Source of the DNA: Kineosporia sp. A_224
GTDB taxonomy: Bacteria > Actinomycetota > Actinomycetes > Actinomycetales > Kineosporiaceae
DNA length: 51,436 nucleotides
Direction: 5' to 3'
NCBI RefSeq assembly: GCF_002198655.1
Contig: NZ_MWLN01000165.1
Coordinates: 1-51,436 of the forward strand
The notes under the pieces: model-generated
The model's database searches: none
What the model saw: only the letters and a program-made list of their open reading frames with translations
Told to the model about the DNA's origin: nothing
In this document: in pieces, positions 42,799-50,690 of the stretch
How positions within the stretch are numbered: the first letter of the stretch is position 1
Layout of the letters: each line of letters begins with the position of its first letter
Program-made: the position numbers and the translations under genes

Positions 42799-43698
42799 CT
42801 AGGGCCGGCGGGTCCCGGGGACCCGGACAGCGGACCGTGGGCGACCGGCCGACGGCGGCCCGGCGGGCGCGGATGCGGTGGACCGGCGCAGGAGGAGCCG
42901 GTGCGGCGCGGCCCGGTGGCAGCGGCGGGGCCCGCCGGCGACCGCGTCGAGGACGACGCCCGCGACCTGCTCCCCCATCGCGTGCACGTCGACGGCGATG
43001 ACGGACAGCGCCGGGCTCGTCAGGCGGCACAGCGTCGAGTCGTCCCACGCGACGACGGACAGCTCCTGGGGCACGCGCAGCCCGGCGGCAGCGGCCCGCG
43101 CCAGCCCGGCCGCGGCCATCGCGTCGTTGTCGAAGACGAGCGCGGTGAGCGGCAGCCCGGTCTCGAGCAGCTCCCCGGTCAGCCGGGTGCCGGCCTCCTC
43201 GGTGTAGTCCCCCTCGAGCGTGCGGATCGTCATGCCGCGGCGCGCGCACTCGTCGGCGAACGCCTCGTCGCGGCGGGCCGTGTGCCACAGCCGCCGCGGG
43301 CCGCTGACCCGGCCGAGGTGCCGGTGCCCGAGGTCGGCCAGGCCCTCGACGACGGCCCGGGCGGCGGCGTCGTCGTCGACGTAGACGCTGGACACCGGCA
43401 GGCCGTCGGGCGGCCCGCCGAGGACGACGGCCGGCAGCCGCAGGTCGGCCAGCGTGCGCAGCCGGGAGTCGTCGACGAGCAGGTCGACGACGACGAGCGC
43501 GTCGAGGAGGCGGTCGGCGTCCCAGCGTCGCCACGTGGCCTGCTCGGCCTCGTGGTCGGGGACCATGTGGAGCAGCACCGACAGCCCGTGCGGCGACAGC
43601 GCCTCCTCCATGCCCGCGACGAGCTCGCTGAAGAATGCCTCCTCGCCGAGCAGGCGCGCCGGCCGGGCCAGGACGAGACCGACCGCCGCCCCCGTCAC
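42799..43698 (-). CDS. LacI-type sensor protein lacking the DNA-binding HTH
   Basis: A 299-residue protein consisting only of the LacI/GalR periplasmic-binding-like domain: VGLVLARPARLLGEEAFFSELVAG at its N-terminus, VVVDLLVDDSRLRTLADLRLPAVVLGG, TALVFDNDAMAAAGLARAAA and VVAWDDSTLCRLTSPALSVIAVDVHAMGE. Normal family members have about 55 more residues carrying the HTH and hinge; here the GTG at 43698 overlaps the beta-mannosidase stop (GTGA). The open frame further upstream is only Arg/Gly-rich. The mannosidase's last residues, ARVGDVAAAAAG, look like the first helix of a LacI HTH, so an internal deletion seems to have fused the two genes. It probably cannot repress by itself; it may be a pseudogene or a decoy sensor. 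Confidence 0.75.
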   Translation of the reverse strand: MTGAAVGLVLARPARLLGEEAFFSELVAGMEEALSPHGLSVLLHMVPDHEAEQATWRRWDADRLLDALVVVDLLVDDSRLRTLADLRLPAVVLGGPPDGLPVSSVYVDDDAAARAVVEGLADLGHRHLGRVSGPRRLWHTARRDEAFADECARRGMTIRTLEGDYTEEAGTRLTGELLETGLPLTALVFDNDAMAAAGLARAAAAGLRVPQELSVVAWDDSTLCRLTSPALSVIAVDVHAMGEQVAGVVLDAVAGGPRRCHRAAPHRLLLRRSTASAPAGPPSAGRPRSAVRVPGTRRP

Positions 43699-46211
43699 GT
43701 GCCGGCCGCCGCGGCGGCCACGTCGCCGACGCGGGCCGCCTGCAGGTCGTTCGCCGTCCGCAGCACGGGCGCGGCGAGGAGCACCGCGGGGTCGTCCAGC
43801 TCGCGGCACGTGACCTCGAGGGTGGCGGTCGCCCCGGCGGGCAGCGTGACGAGCGCGTCGGACACGACGGCGTCCGGGTCGATCCGGTCGGCGTGGACCA
43901 CGAGGTCACGGACGAGGCTGCGGGCCTGCACACGCAGACGGTAACCGGTCGCCGTCCGCTCGACGGCGTACTCGGCCGGGTCCGGGTCGAGCGCGAGCCG
44001 GACGTCCTCCGCGCCCGGGTGCACGGCGACGTCGTCCCCCATCGTCGCGACGAGCACCTCCGTCACCGGGTCGTCCCAGCCGGCCACGGCCGCGCGGACG
44101 ACGTGCACGTGCACCTGCCGGGGGTCGACGGCGACCGCGACGGACTCCTCCGCGACGAGCCGGCCGCCGAGGGTCTCGCGGCGCACGCGCAGGTCGCCGA
44201 CCCAGGGTTCGTCGGTGTCGTTCACCGCCGCGACGCACGTCGCGCCGTCCCGCTCGACGACCGTGAGCAGCCGCGGGGCGAAGGCCTTGCGGAGCGCGGA
44301 CCACAGCGGCTTGGGGCGGCCGGCACCGTCCACCGCGGCCCAGCTCGTCACCGGCCAGCAGTCGTTGAGCTGCCACACGATCGCGCCCGCGGTCCGCGGC
44401 CACCACGACCGGTAGTGCTCGAGGGCGTACCGGACGGCGCGGGCCTGGACGAGCTGCGCCGCCCAGTGCCAGTCGACGAACCGCTGCGGCACCCCGACGT
44501 GCGGGGCCATCCCCCGGTCGAGCTTGCCGTTGCCGTCCTCCGCCTTCTGGTGGACGAGCCACACCGGGTCGTTCTTCGGGTCCGGGGCGTCCTCGATCGG
44601 GCCGCCGTCCGCCGCGTGCACGGACTCGGACAGCGTGCGCCAGGTCGGCGGCCCCTGGAACCCGAACTCGGAGCAGAACCTCGGCACCTCGCTGCGGTAC
44701 TCGGTCCAGTCGACCCGGTTCCAGACCTCCCACTGGTGGTGGCTGCCGTGGTCGGGGTCGTTCGGGTGCACCTCGTCCGGCGCGCGTCGCGGCGAGTACG
44801 GCGAGTTGTCGCAGTACGGCCGCGTCGGGTCGGTCTGCGCGACGACGTCCCGGAGCAGCTCGTGCGCGTAGCCGCCGCCCCAGGTCAGCCCGCCCAGCTC
44901 GGCCTTCCAGCCCCAGTCCTCGTGGCCCCACACGTTCTCGTTGCCGCCGTTCCACACGACGAGCGAGGGGTGCGGCATGAGCCGGACGACGTTCTCCCGT
45001 GCCTCGGCCGCGAGCTCGCCGGCGAGCGGCTCCTCCTCCGGGTACGCCGCGCAGGCCAGGAGGAAGTCCTGCCAGACGAGGAGGCCGCGCTCGTCGGCGA
45101 GGTCGTAGAAGTCGTCGGACTCGTAGATGCCCCCGCCCCAGACCCGCAGCAGGTTGAGGTTCGCACCGAGCGCCTGGTCGAACCGGGCCGCGAGCCGTTC
45201 CCGGGTGATCCGGCTGACGAAGTGGTCGTCCGGGATCCAGTTCGCGCCCTTGACGAACACGGGGCGCCCGTTGACGACGAGCACGAACGCGGTGCCGTGC
45301 TCGTCGTCGTCCGTCCGCAGCTCGACGGTGCGGAAGCCGACGCGGGACGTCCAGCGATCGAGCACGTCGCCGTCCAGCAGGGTCACCACGACGTCGGAGA
45401 GCGGCTGGTCGCCGTACCCGGCCGGCCACCACAGCGGTGCGTCGGGCACCCGGACGACGAGCGCGGCCCGGTCGGCGCCTGCCGGGACGACGGCGCGCGC
45501 GACGACGCCGGCGACCTCGGCCCGCAGCTCCAGCGCACCCGCCGCCGCCAGCCCGCTGCGCTCGACCTCGACGAGCAGCTCGACGACCCCGGTGCCGTCC
45601 GGCTCGACCCCGACGAGCGGGCGCACCTCGGCGAGCCGCGCGACCCGCCAGCGGTGCAGGGTGACGGGCTTCCAGAGCCCCGCGGTCCGCAGGTCGGGGC
45701 CCCAGTCCCAGCCGAACGAGCAGGCCATCTTGCGCACGTAGTTGAAGGGCGTCGGGTAGGCGTTGGGCCGGGCTCCGAGCCGGTCCCGCTCCCCCTCGGC
45801 GTACGTCGTCGCCGAGGCGACGTCGACGACGAGCTCGCGCTCCTGCCCGTCCGCCAGGGCCCGGACGTCGAACCGGTAGCCGCGGTGCATGTTGGCGGTC
45901 CGGCCGAGCACGGCGTCGCCGAGCCGGACGGTCGCGACCGTGTCGACGCCCGCGAGGACGAGGTCGACCCGCTCGTCCGGCGCCGCCGGCTCCAGCCGCA
46001 GCGGGCGGGCGAAGCGCCAGTCGACGCGGTGCATCCAGGCCAGGTCCTGCTCGGCGGCGTCCAGGTACGGGTCGCCGATGAGACCGGCCGCCATGAGGTC
46101 GGTGTGCACGCACCCGGGGACGGCCGCGGGCACGGTCCGGCCGGCGATCTCCGGCGGGACGTCGCCCCCGCCGGCGACCCGGACCGTCCACCCGTCGTGC
46201 AGCGTGCTCAT
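43695..46211 (-). CDS. Beta-mannosidase, glycoside hydrolase family 2
   Basis: An 838-residue cytosolic GH2 enzyme that releases mannose from the non-reducing end of beta-mannosides. The sugar-binding domain starts at AAVPGCVHTDLMAAGLI, followed by the immunoglobulin-like domain and the TIM barrel. The acid/base Glu is in WNGGNENVWGHEDWGW (about residue 430) and the nucleophile Glu in FCSEFGFQGPPTW (about 530). The ATG at 46211 has GGAG upstream. Normal relatives end soon after PVLRTANDL; here about 13 residues follow that resemble a LacI HTH start. It is divergent from the ROK regulator and coupled to the HTH-less LacI gene. Confidence 0.9.
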   Translation of the reverse strand: MSTLHDGWTVRVAGGGDVPPEIAGRTVPAAVPGCVHTDLMAAGLIGDPYLDAAEQDLAWMHRVDWRFARPLRLEPAAPDERVDLVLAGVDTVATVRLGDAVLGRTANMHRGYRFDVRALADGQERELVVDVASATTYAEGERDRLGARPNAYPTPFNYVRKMACSFGWDWGPDLRTAGLWKPVTLHRWRVARLAEVRPLVGVEPDGTGVVELLVEVERSGLAAAGALELRAEVAGVVARAVVPAGADRAALVVRVPDAPLWWPAGYGDQPLSDVVVTLLDGDVLDRWTSRVGFRTVELRTDDDEHGTAFVLVVNGRPVFVKGANWIPDDHFVSRITRERLAARFDQALGANLNLLRVWGGGIYESDDFYDLADERGLLVWQDFLLACAAYPEEEPLAGELAAEARENVVRLMPHPSLVVWNGGNENVWGHEDWGWKAELGGLTWGGGYAHELLRDVVAQTDPTRPYCDNSPYSPRRAPDEVHPNDPDHGSHHQWEVWNRVDWTEYRSEVPRFCSEFGFQGPPTWRTLSESVHAADGGPIEDAPDPKNDPVWLVHQKAEDGNGKLDRGMAPHVGVPQRFVDWHWAAQLVQARAVRYALEHYRSWWPRTAGAIVWQLNDCWPVTSWAAVDGAGRPKPLWSALRKAFAPRLLTVVERDGATCVAAVNDTDEPWVGDLRVRRETLGGRLVAEESVAVAVDPRQVHVHVVRAAVAGWDDPVTEVLVATMGDDVAVHPGAEDVRLALDPDPAEYAVERTATGYRLRVQARSLVRDLVVHADRIDPDAVVSDALVTLPAGATATLEVTCRELDDPAVLLAAPVLRTANDLQAARVGDVAAAAAGT

Positions 46212-46224
46212 CGTGCGCTCCTCG

Positions 46225-46238
46225 TCGAACCGGTTGCA
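46225..46238. promoter_or_regulatory. Candidate sugar-repressor operator before the beta-mannosidase
   Basis: TCGAACCGGTTGCA contains the perfect palindrome AACCGGTT (46228-46235) and has the CCGG-centred form of LacI-type operators. It lies 14-27 bases upstream of the mannosidase start in the ROK/mannosidase divergent region. Which protein would bind it is unclear: the local LacI copy has no HTH. Confidence 0.4.
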
Positions 46239-46289
46239 GGAAAGGATCTCGCGGGGCCGGTCGCACGAGGTGCGCGACGGGCCCGCTTG

Positions 46290-46295
46290 TACTGT
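46290..46295 (+). promoter_or_regulatory. -10 box of the ROK regulator gene
   Basis: TACTGT ends six bases before the GTG at 46302, pointing to a leaderless transcript. No good -35 box is seen. Confidence 0.4.
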
Positions 46296-46301
46296 GTCGA
46301 C

Positions 46302-47492
46302 GTGGCTTCCGTGGCGACGCACCCGACGCAGAGCCGCACGATGATCCTCGACATCATCCGTGCGTCGCGGATGATCAGCCGCGTCGAGCTCGCGCACGCG
46401 ACCGGGCTCACCCAGGCGACGGTGTCGAACGTCGTCCGGCGGCTCCTCGAGGACGGGTTCGTCGTCGAGGTCGGCCGCGGCGCGTCCACGGGCGGCAAGC
46501 CGCGCACGCTGCTGCGGATCGAGCCGACCGCGCGGTACGCGCTCGGCGTGCAGCTCGGCGCGGACGCGACGACGTTCGTGCTCGCCGACCTGGGCGGCGC
46601 GACGGTCTCCCGTTGGCGGCGGCCGGCACTCACCGATCCCGAGGAGGCTGTCGACGTCATCGGCACGGAGGTCGAGGGCAGCCTCGAGCGGGCCGGCGTC
46701 CCCCGCGACCGGCTCATCGGGCTCGGGGTCGTCGCACCGGGGCCGCAGCTCGCGGCGTCCGGCATCGCGCTCGCCCCGCCGGCGATGACCGCCTGGGTCG
46801 ACTTCCCGCTGCGGGCCCGTCTCGAGGACCGCACCGGCCTACCGGTGCTGCTCGACAACGACGCGACCGCGACGGCGGTCGGCCTGTACTGGGCGGACGG
46901 GATCACCGCGACGACGACCATCGCCGCCCTCTTCATGGGGCAGGGCATCGGTGCCGGGCTGCTGTCCGGCGGCCAGGTGTACCGGGGCGCGACGAGCAAC
47001 GCCGGCGAGATCGGGCACGTGACGGTCGACGTCGACGGACCGCCCTGCTGGTGCGGCAACCGCGGCTGCGTCGAGATGCTCGGCGGCACCGCGGTCACGG
47101 TCGAACGGGCCCGCGCCGCGGGCGTCGACCTCGGCCCGCAGGACCGGCCGACGCTGGCCGCCTTCGGCGCGCTGGCGCGGCGGGCGCTCGCGGGCGAGCC
47201 GGCCGCGCTCGAGGTCGTCGAGCGGTCGGCCCGGTTCGTCGCGGTCGCCGCGCACACCCTCGTCAACGTCGTCGACCCGGACCTGCTCGTCCTCACCGGG
47301 CCGGCGTTCGCCGTCGCCGGCCCGCTGTACCTGCCCGTCGTCACCGAGGTCGTCACGCGGACCCGGTTCGCCCGCGGCAGCGGACCGATCGAGGTGCGGC
47401 TGTCGACGCACGGGCCGGAGTCCGCGGCCCTCGGCGCCGCGGCGCTCGTGCTCCAGGCCGAGCTGGCCCCGCGCGGCGGCGACCCCGCGTAG
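46302..47492 (+). CDS. ROK family transcriptional regulator
   Basis: A 396-residue NagC/XylR-type protein. The N-terminal winged helix is MILDIIRASRMISRVELAHATGLTQATVSNVVRRLLEDGF, and the ROK domain follows: LLDNDATATAVG, FMGQGIGAGLL, NAGEIGHVTV and the zinc site CWCGNRGCVEMLGG (CxCGxxGCxE). Such proteins sense sugars or sugar phosphates. It is divergent from the mannosidase and convergent with the permease genes, and is probably the working repressor of the mannoside cluster. GTG at 46302 is chosen from the -10 box and family length; GTG at 46311 is possible. Confidence 0.9.
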   Translation: MASVATHPTQSRTMILDIIRASRMISRVELAHATGLTQATVSNVVRRLLEDGFVVEVGRGASTGGKPRTLLRIEPTARYALGVQLGADATTFVLADLGGATVSRWRRPALTDPEEAVDVIGTEVEGSLERAGVPRDRLIGLGVVAPGPQLAASGIALAPPAMTAWVDFPLRARLEDRTGLPVLLDNDATATAVGLYWADGITATTTIAALFMGQGIGAGLLSGGQVYRGATSNAGEIGHVTVDVDGPPCWCGNRGCVEMLGGTAVTVERARAAGVDLGPQDRPTLAAFGALARRALAGEPAALEVVERSARFVAVAAHTLVNVVDPDLLVLTGPAFAVAGPLYLPVVTEVVTRTRFARGSGPIEVRLSTHGPESAALGAAALVLQAELAPRGGDPA

Positions 47493-47532
47493 CAGCGCGC
47501 GGCCGCGCCGGCGGCCGGGTCGTCCTGTCCGG

Positions 47533-48366
47533 TCACTTCGTCGCGCCCGACGTGAACCCGTTGTAGATCCAGCGCTGCAGGGCGAGGAACGCGACGAGCG
47601 TCGGCACGAGGATGATGACGATGCCGGCGCAGATCACCTCCCACTGCGACCCGAAGGGGCCCTTGAAGGCGAACAGGGACGTCGCGATCGTCTTGTGGTC
47701 GGGCATGTAGAGGTAGGGGATGTAGAACTCGTTGTAGATGGCGATCCCCTTGATGATGACCACCGTCGCGATCGCCGGCTTGAGGTTCGGCAGGATGATG
47801 CGGAAGAAGATCCGCACGTGCCCGGCGCCGTCCAGGGTCGCGGCCTCGTCGAGGGCACGCGGGATCGACCGCATGAACTGCCAGAAGATGTAGATCGACA
47901 CGATGTCGGTGCCGGCGAACAGCAGGACGCCGGCCCAGATCGTGTTGTAGAGCCCCAGACCGTTGATGATCTGGAACGTCGCGACCTGGGTCGTGACGCC
48001 CGGCACGAGGGTCGCGACGAGGAACGCCACGAGGACGGCGCTGCGCCCGGCGAAGCGGAACCGGTCGATCGCGTAGGCCGCCCCGGCGCCGATGAGCACC
48101 GTCCCGGTCACCGCGAGGGCGAGCACGACCGCGGTGTTGAGGAAGCCCGAGACCATTGCGCCGTCCCGGAAGGCCGTCACGAAGTTCGAGACGTTCGACC
48201 AGTCGGCCGGCGGGTCGAGCGGCTTGCTCGTCAGGTACTCCTGGTCGGTCTTGAACGCGCCGAGGACGACGATCGCGATGGGCAGGACGACGACGACCGT
48301 CGCGAGCACGAGGCTCGCGTACACGCCGCCGCGCGCGAGGACGCTGCCGGTACGGACCCGGGTCAT
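47533..48366 (-). CDS. Carbohydrate ABC transporter permease (MalG-like)
   Basis: A 277-residue permease with six predicted helices. KTDQEYLTSKPLDPPADWSNVSNF follows helix 1, and the EAA loop is MRSIPRALDEAATLDGAGHVRIFFRIILPNLKPA, the MalG/UgpE signature. It ends RWIYNGFTSGATK. The ATG at 48366 overlaps the MalF-like stop by 4 bp. It forms the channel with the next gene and relies on an ATPase encoded elsewhere (MsiK-type), as is common in actinomycetes. Confidence 0.92.
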   Translation of the reverse strand: MTRVRTGSVLARGGVYASLVLATVVVVLPIAIVVLGAFKTDQEYLTSKPLDPPADWSNVSNFVTAFRDGAMVSGFLNTAVVLALAVTGTVLIGAGAAYAIDRFRFAGRSAVLVAFLVATLVPGVTTQVATFQIINGLGLYNTIWAGVLLFAGTDIVSIYIFWQFMRSIPRALDEAATLDGAGHVRIFFRIILPNLKPAIATVVIIKGIAIYNEFYIPYLYMPDHKTIATSLFAFKGPFGSQWEVICAGIVIILVPTLVAFLALQRWIYNGFTSGATK

Positions 48367-49352
48367 GCGATGTCCACCCCTTCGTCGGGGACGAGCCGGC
48401 GCTGGACCCAGCTCACGAGCAGCACGACGAGGAGCAGCACGACGGCCATCGCCGACGCGAGCCCGACCTTCTCGAGGTTGAACGCGAGCTTCACCGCGCG
48501 GATGACGAACGTCTCGGAGCCGTTGCCGCCGTTGGTCATGATGAACGGGATCTCGAATACCGACAGCGAGCCGGAGATCGCGAGGATGAACGACAGCGAC
48601 ACGATCGGCCGGATCGACGGCAGGATGATCCAGCGGAACTGGGCCCACCGGCCGGCACCGTCGATCTCGGCCGCCTCGTAGATGTCCGCCGGGACCGACT
48701 GGATGGCCCCGAGGAACATGACGAAGTTCAGCCCGAGGTAGCGCCACACGGAGACCGACGCCAGCGTGTAGTTGACGATCGCCGGGTCGCCGGTCCATTG
48801 GTGGATGAGGCTCTGCAGCCCGACGGCCCGCAGCGTCGTGTCGAGACCGCCGTCCGGCCGCAGGAAGTTCAGGAAGATCAGGCCGATCGCGACCCCGTTG
48901 ATGAGGTAGGGGAAGAACAGGATCCCCTTCCACATGCTGCGGAACCGGAGCCTGGACGACAGCACCGTCGCGAAGTAGAGGGCCAGCCCCATCTGCGCGA
49001 ACGATGCGACGAAGTAGTAGAGGCTGACCTTGAAGACCTGGACGTTGCGGGGCTGGGTGAAGACGTCGACGTAGTTGTCCAGGCCGACGTACGTCTTGGT
49101 CTTGTCGAGGCCGTCCCAGTCGGTGAACGAGTACCAGACCATGTTCGCGACGGGCAGGTAGGTCAGCCCGACGAGCAGGACGAGCGGGACGAGCAGGAAC
49201 AGGTACGGGGTGCCCCGGCGCAGCAGCCGTGCCGGGACGAGCGGCCCCCGGCCACCCGGGCGCGGTGCCCGGGTGGCCGGGGCCGGTGCGGGGGCCGGTG
49301 CAGGTGCCGGCTCCGGGGCCGGCGCGGGCGGCGGCGCGCAGTCCAAGACCAT
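48363..49352 (-). CDS. Carbohydrate ABC transporter permease (MalF-like), start uncertain
   Basis: A permease of up to 329 residues. The body is normal: RRGTPYLFLLVPLVLLVGLTYLPV helix 1, DWDGLDKTKTYVGLDNYVDVF loop, EAA loop around ADIYEAAEIDGAGRWAQFRWIILPSI, and the terminus SWVQRRLVPDEGVDIA. The first 40 residues are only Pro/Ala repeats, and every candidate start (ATG 49352, ATG 49430) lies antisense to the cupredoxin gene. No ribosome site or upstream sugar-binding protein is present. The natural 5' end seems to have been replaced at the low-complexity tract 49269-49340. Confidence 0.8.
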   Translation of the reverse strand: MVLDCAPPPAPAPEPAPAPAPAPAPATRAPRPGGRGPLVPARLLRRGTPYLFLLVPLVLLVGLTYLPVANMVWYSFTDWDGLDKTKTYVGLDNYVDVFTQPRNVQVFKVSLYYFVASFAQMGLALYFATVLSSRLRFRSMWKGILFFPYLINGVAIGLIFLNFLRPDGGLDTTLRAVGLQSLIHQWTGDPAIVNYTLASVSVWRYLGLNFVMFLGAIQSVPADIYEAAEIDGAGRWAQFRWIILPSIRPIVSLSFILAISGSLSVFEIPFIMTNGGNGSETFVIRAVKLAFNLEKVGLASAMAVVLLLVVLLVSWVQRRLVPDEGVDIA

Positions 49353-50553
49353 CAAGGTGACCCTCAAGGACAGCGTCTTCTCCCCGACGAGCGTGAGCGC
49401 CCACGTCGGCGACACGATCGTGTGGACCAACGCCGGTCAGATGCCGCACACCGTGACGGCGGCCGACAAGTCCTTCGACCAGCAGCTCATGCCCGGGGCG
49501 ACGTTCCGGCTCGTCCTGCGCAAGGAGGGCACGATCCCGTACGTCTGCACCTACCACCCGGGGATGAAGGGCACGCTCGTCGTCGGCCCGGCCCCGGCCG
49601 GGGTGACCCTGCCGCCCGCCGGGTCCGGCGGCACGGTCTCCGGCAACGGCGCGGCCGCCAAGCCGGCCGCGGCCGCGCCGCCGCCCGCCGCCAAGACCGA
49701 CGGGACGAAGACGTACGAGATCAAGGCCACCGAGATGACGTTCACGCCGAAGATGCTCGACGCCCGTGTCGGCGACACCGTCAGCTGGGTCAACACCGGC
49801 ACCATCCCGCACACCGTGACGGCCAAGGACGGCTCGTTCGACAAGACCCTCCAGCCGGGGCAACGGTTCAACTACGTGCTCCGCAAGGAGGGCACCGTCG
49901 ACTACGTGTGCACGTTCCACCCGGGGATGGACGGCATGCTCATGGTCAAGGCGGCCCTGAAGAGCGTGAAGCTGCCCGCGGCGGGTGCTGACGACTCCGC
50001 GGCCGGGCCGGCGGCACCGGCCGTGCACCGGCACGGCACCAGCACGACGTACGAGGTGCAGGCCAAGGACGACGCGTTCAGCCCCGCGCTGCTCGACGTC
50101 CGCGCGGGCGACACCGTCGTCTGGGTGAACGTCGGCGCGACGCCGCACCGGGTCAAGGCCGCCGACGGCTCGTTCGACCGGACCCTCGCTCCCGGCAAGC
50201 GCTTCAGCCTGACCCTCGACCGCACCGGCACCGTGCGGTACGCCGACCCCGCGCACGAGGGCATGTTCGGCGCCCTCGTCGTCCGGGCGGCGCCGGTCTC
50301 GTCGACGTCGGCGTCCGGTCCGCTGGCAGGTCTGCCGCTGCGCACCACCGGGGCGGTCGCCGTCCTCGGGCTGCTGGGGCTGCTCGCCGGCGGCCGGGTG
50401 CTGCGGGGCCGGTACGACCCCGCCGAGGACGGCGCGGACGGCGAGGACGCCGGCCCCGACGGTCGGCTGCTCGGCGCGGACGCCGACCGGGACGCCGACC
50501 AGGACGCCGACCAGGACGCCGACCAGGACGCCGGCACCCTCGAGTCCGTCTGA
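49210..50553 (+). CDS. Triple cupredoxin-domain protein with C-terminal membrane anchor, 5' end unclear
   Basis: A protein of up to 447 residues. Three plastocyanin-like domains lie at about 45-127, 167-248 and 278-360. Domains 1 and 2 have complete type 1 copper ligands (His80, Cys113, His116, Met119; His201, Cys234, His237, Met240). In domain 3 the Cys is Asp346 (RYADPAHEGM), so it should not bind copper as a blue site. A membrane helix at about 377-395 and an acidic DADQ-repeat tail follow. No signal peptide can be found: the first 44 residues are basic then Ala/Gly repeats and overlap the permease gene antisense, so the true start is probably missing; GTG 49273 is an internal alternative. 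It lies near an MCO cassette and may pass electrons to or from it (inferred). Confidence 0.8.
   Translation: MPRRSSRAGTSGPRPPGRGARVAGAGAGAGAGAGSGAGAGGGAQSKTIKVTLKDSVFSPTSVSAHVGDTIVWTNAGQMPHTVTAADKSFDQQLMPGATFRLVLRKEGTIPYVCTYHPGMKGTLVVGPAPAGVTLPPAGSGGTVSGNGAAAKPAAAAPPPAAKTDGTKTYEIKATEMTFTPKMLDARVGDTVSWVNTGTIPHTVTAKDGSFDKTLQPGQRFNYVLRKEGTVDYVCTFHPGMDGMLMVKAALKSVKLPAAGADDSAAGPAAPAVHRHGTSTTYEVQAKDDAFSPALLDVRAGDTVVWVNVGATPHRVKAADGSFDRTLAPGKRFSLTLDRTGTVRYADPAHEGMFGALVVRAAPVSSTSASGPLAGLPLRTTGAVAVLGLLGLLAGGRVLRGRYDPAEDGADGEDAGPDGRLLGADADRDADQDADQDADQDAGTLESV
49269..49340. repeat. GC-rich low-complexity tract at the permease/cupredoxin junction
   Basis: About 70 bp of degenerate GCCGGTGCGG-like repeats, read as Ala/Gly repeats on the plus strand (cupredoxin frame) and Pro/Ala repeats on the minus strand (permease frame). 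Both genes lose their normal N-terminal features here. Confidence 0.8.
50485..50532 (+). repeat. Four 12-bp tandem repeats in the cupredoxin tail
   Basis: Four units of GACCAGGACGCC (first unit GACCGGGACGCC) at 50485, 50497, 50509 and 50521 encode the acidic DADQ repeats after the membrane helix. The copy number could vary by slippage. Confidence 0.85.
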
Positions 50554-50565
50554 CGGTGCACCGAC

Positions 50566-50603
50566 GACGAAGGCCCCGTCCGGGCACGGACGGGGCCTTC
50601 GTC
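50566..50603. terminator. Bidirectional hairpin terminator between convergent genes
   Basis: A perfect 16-bp stem (50566-50581 with 50588-50603, core GACGAAGGCCCCGTCC) and a 6-nt loop, 13 bp after the cupredoxin stop and before the convergent membrane-protein gene. There is no long T run, as usual in this GC range. Confidence 0.8.
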
Positions 50604-50690
50604 ATGGGCGCACCCGCTGGGGGCGTGTGCCGGCTGGGTGACCGGCGCGGGCGCTCGTGCCGCCCGTCGCGGGGACGACGGGCAGCGCTG

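Noticed and set aside
43699-43809. Upstream extension of the LacI-type gene to supply an HTH
   Set aside because: The extension is Arg/Gly/Ala-rich, antisense-like, overlaps the mannosidase in another frame, and has no HTH pattern.
47493-47532. Terminator between the ROK gene and the permease gene
   Set aside because: The short GCGCGCGGCCGCGC palindrome is too weak and too GC-generic to call.
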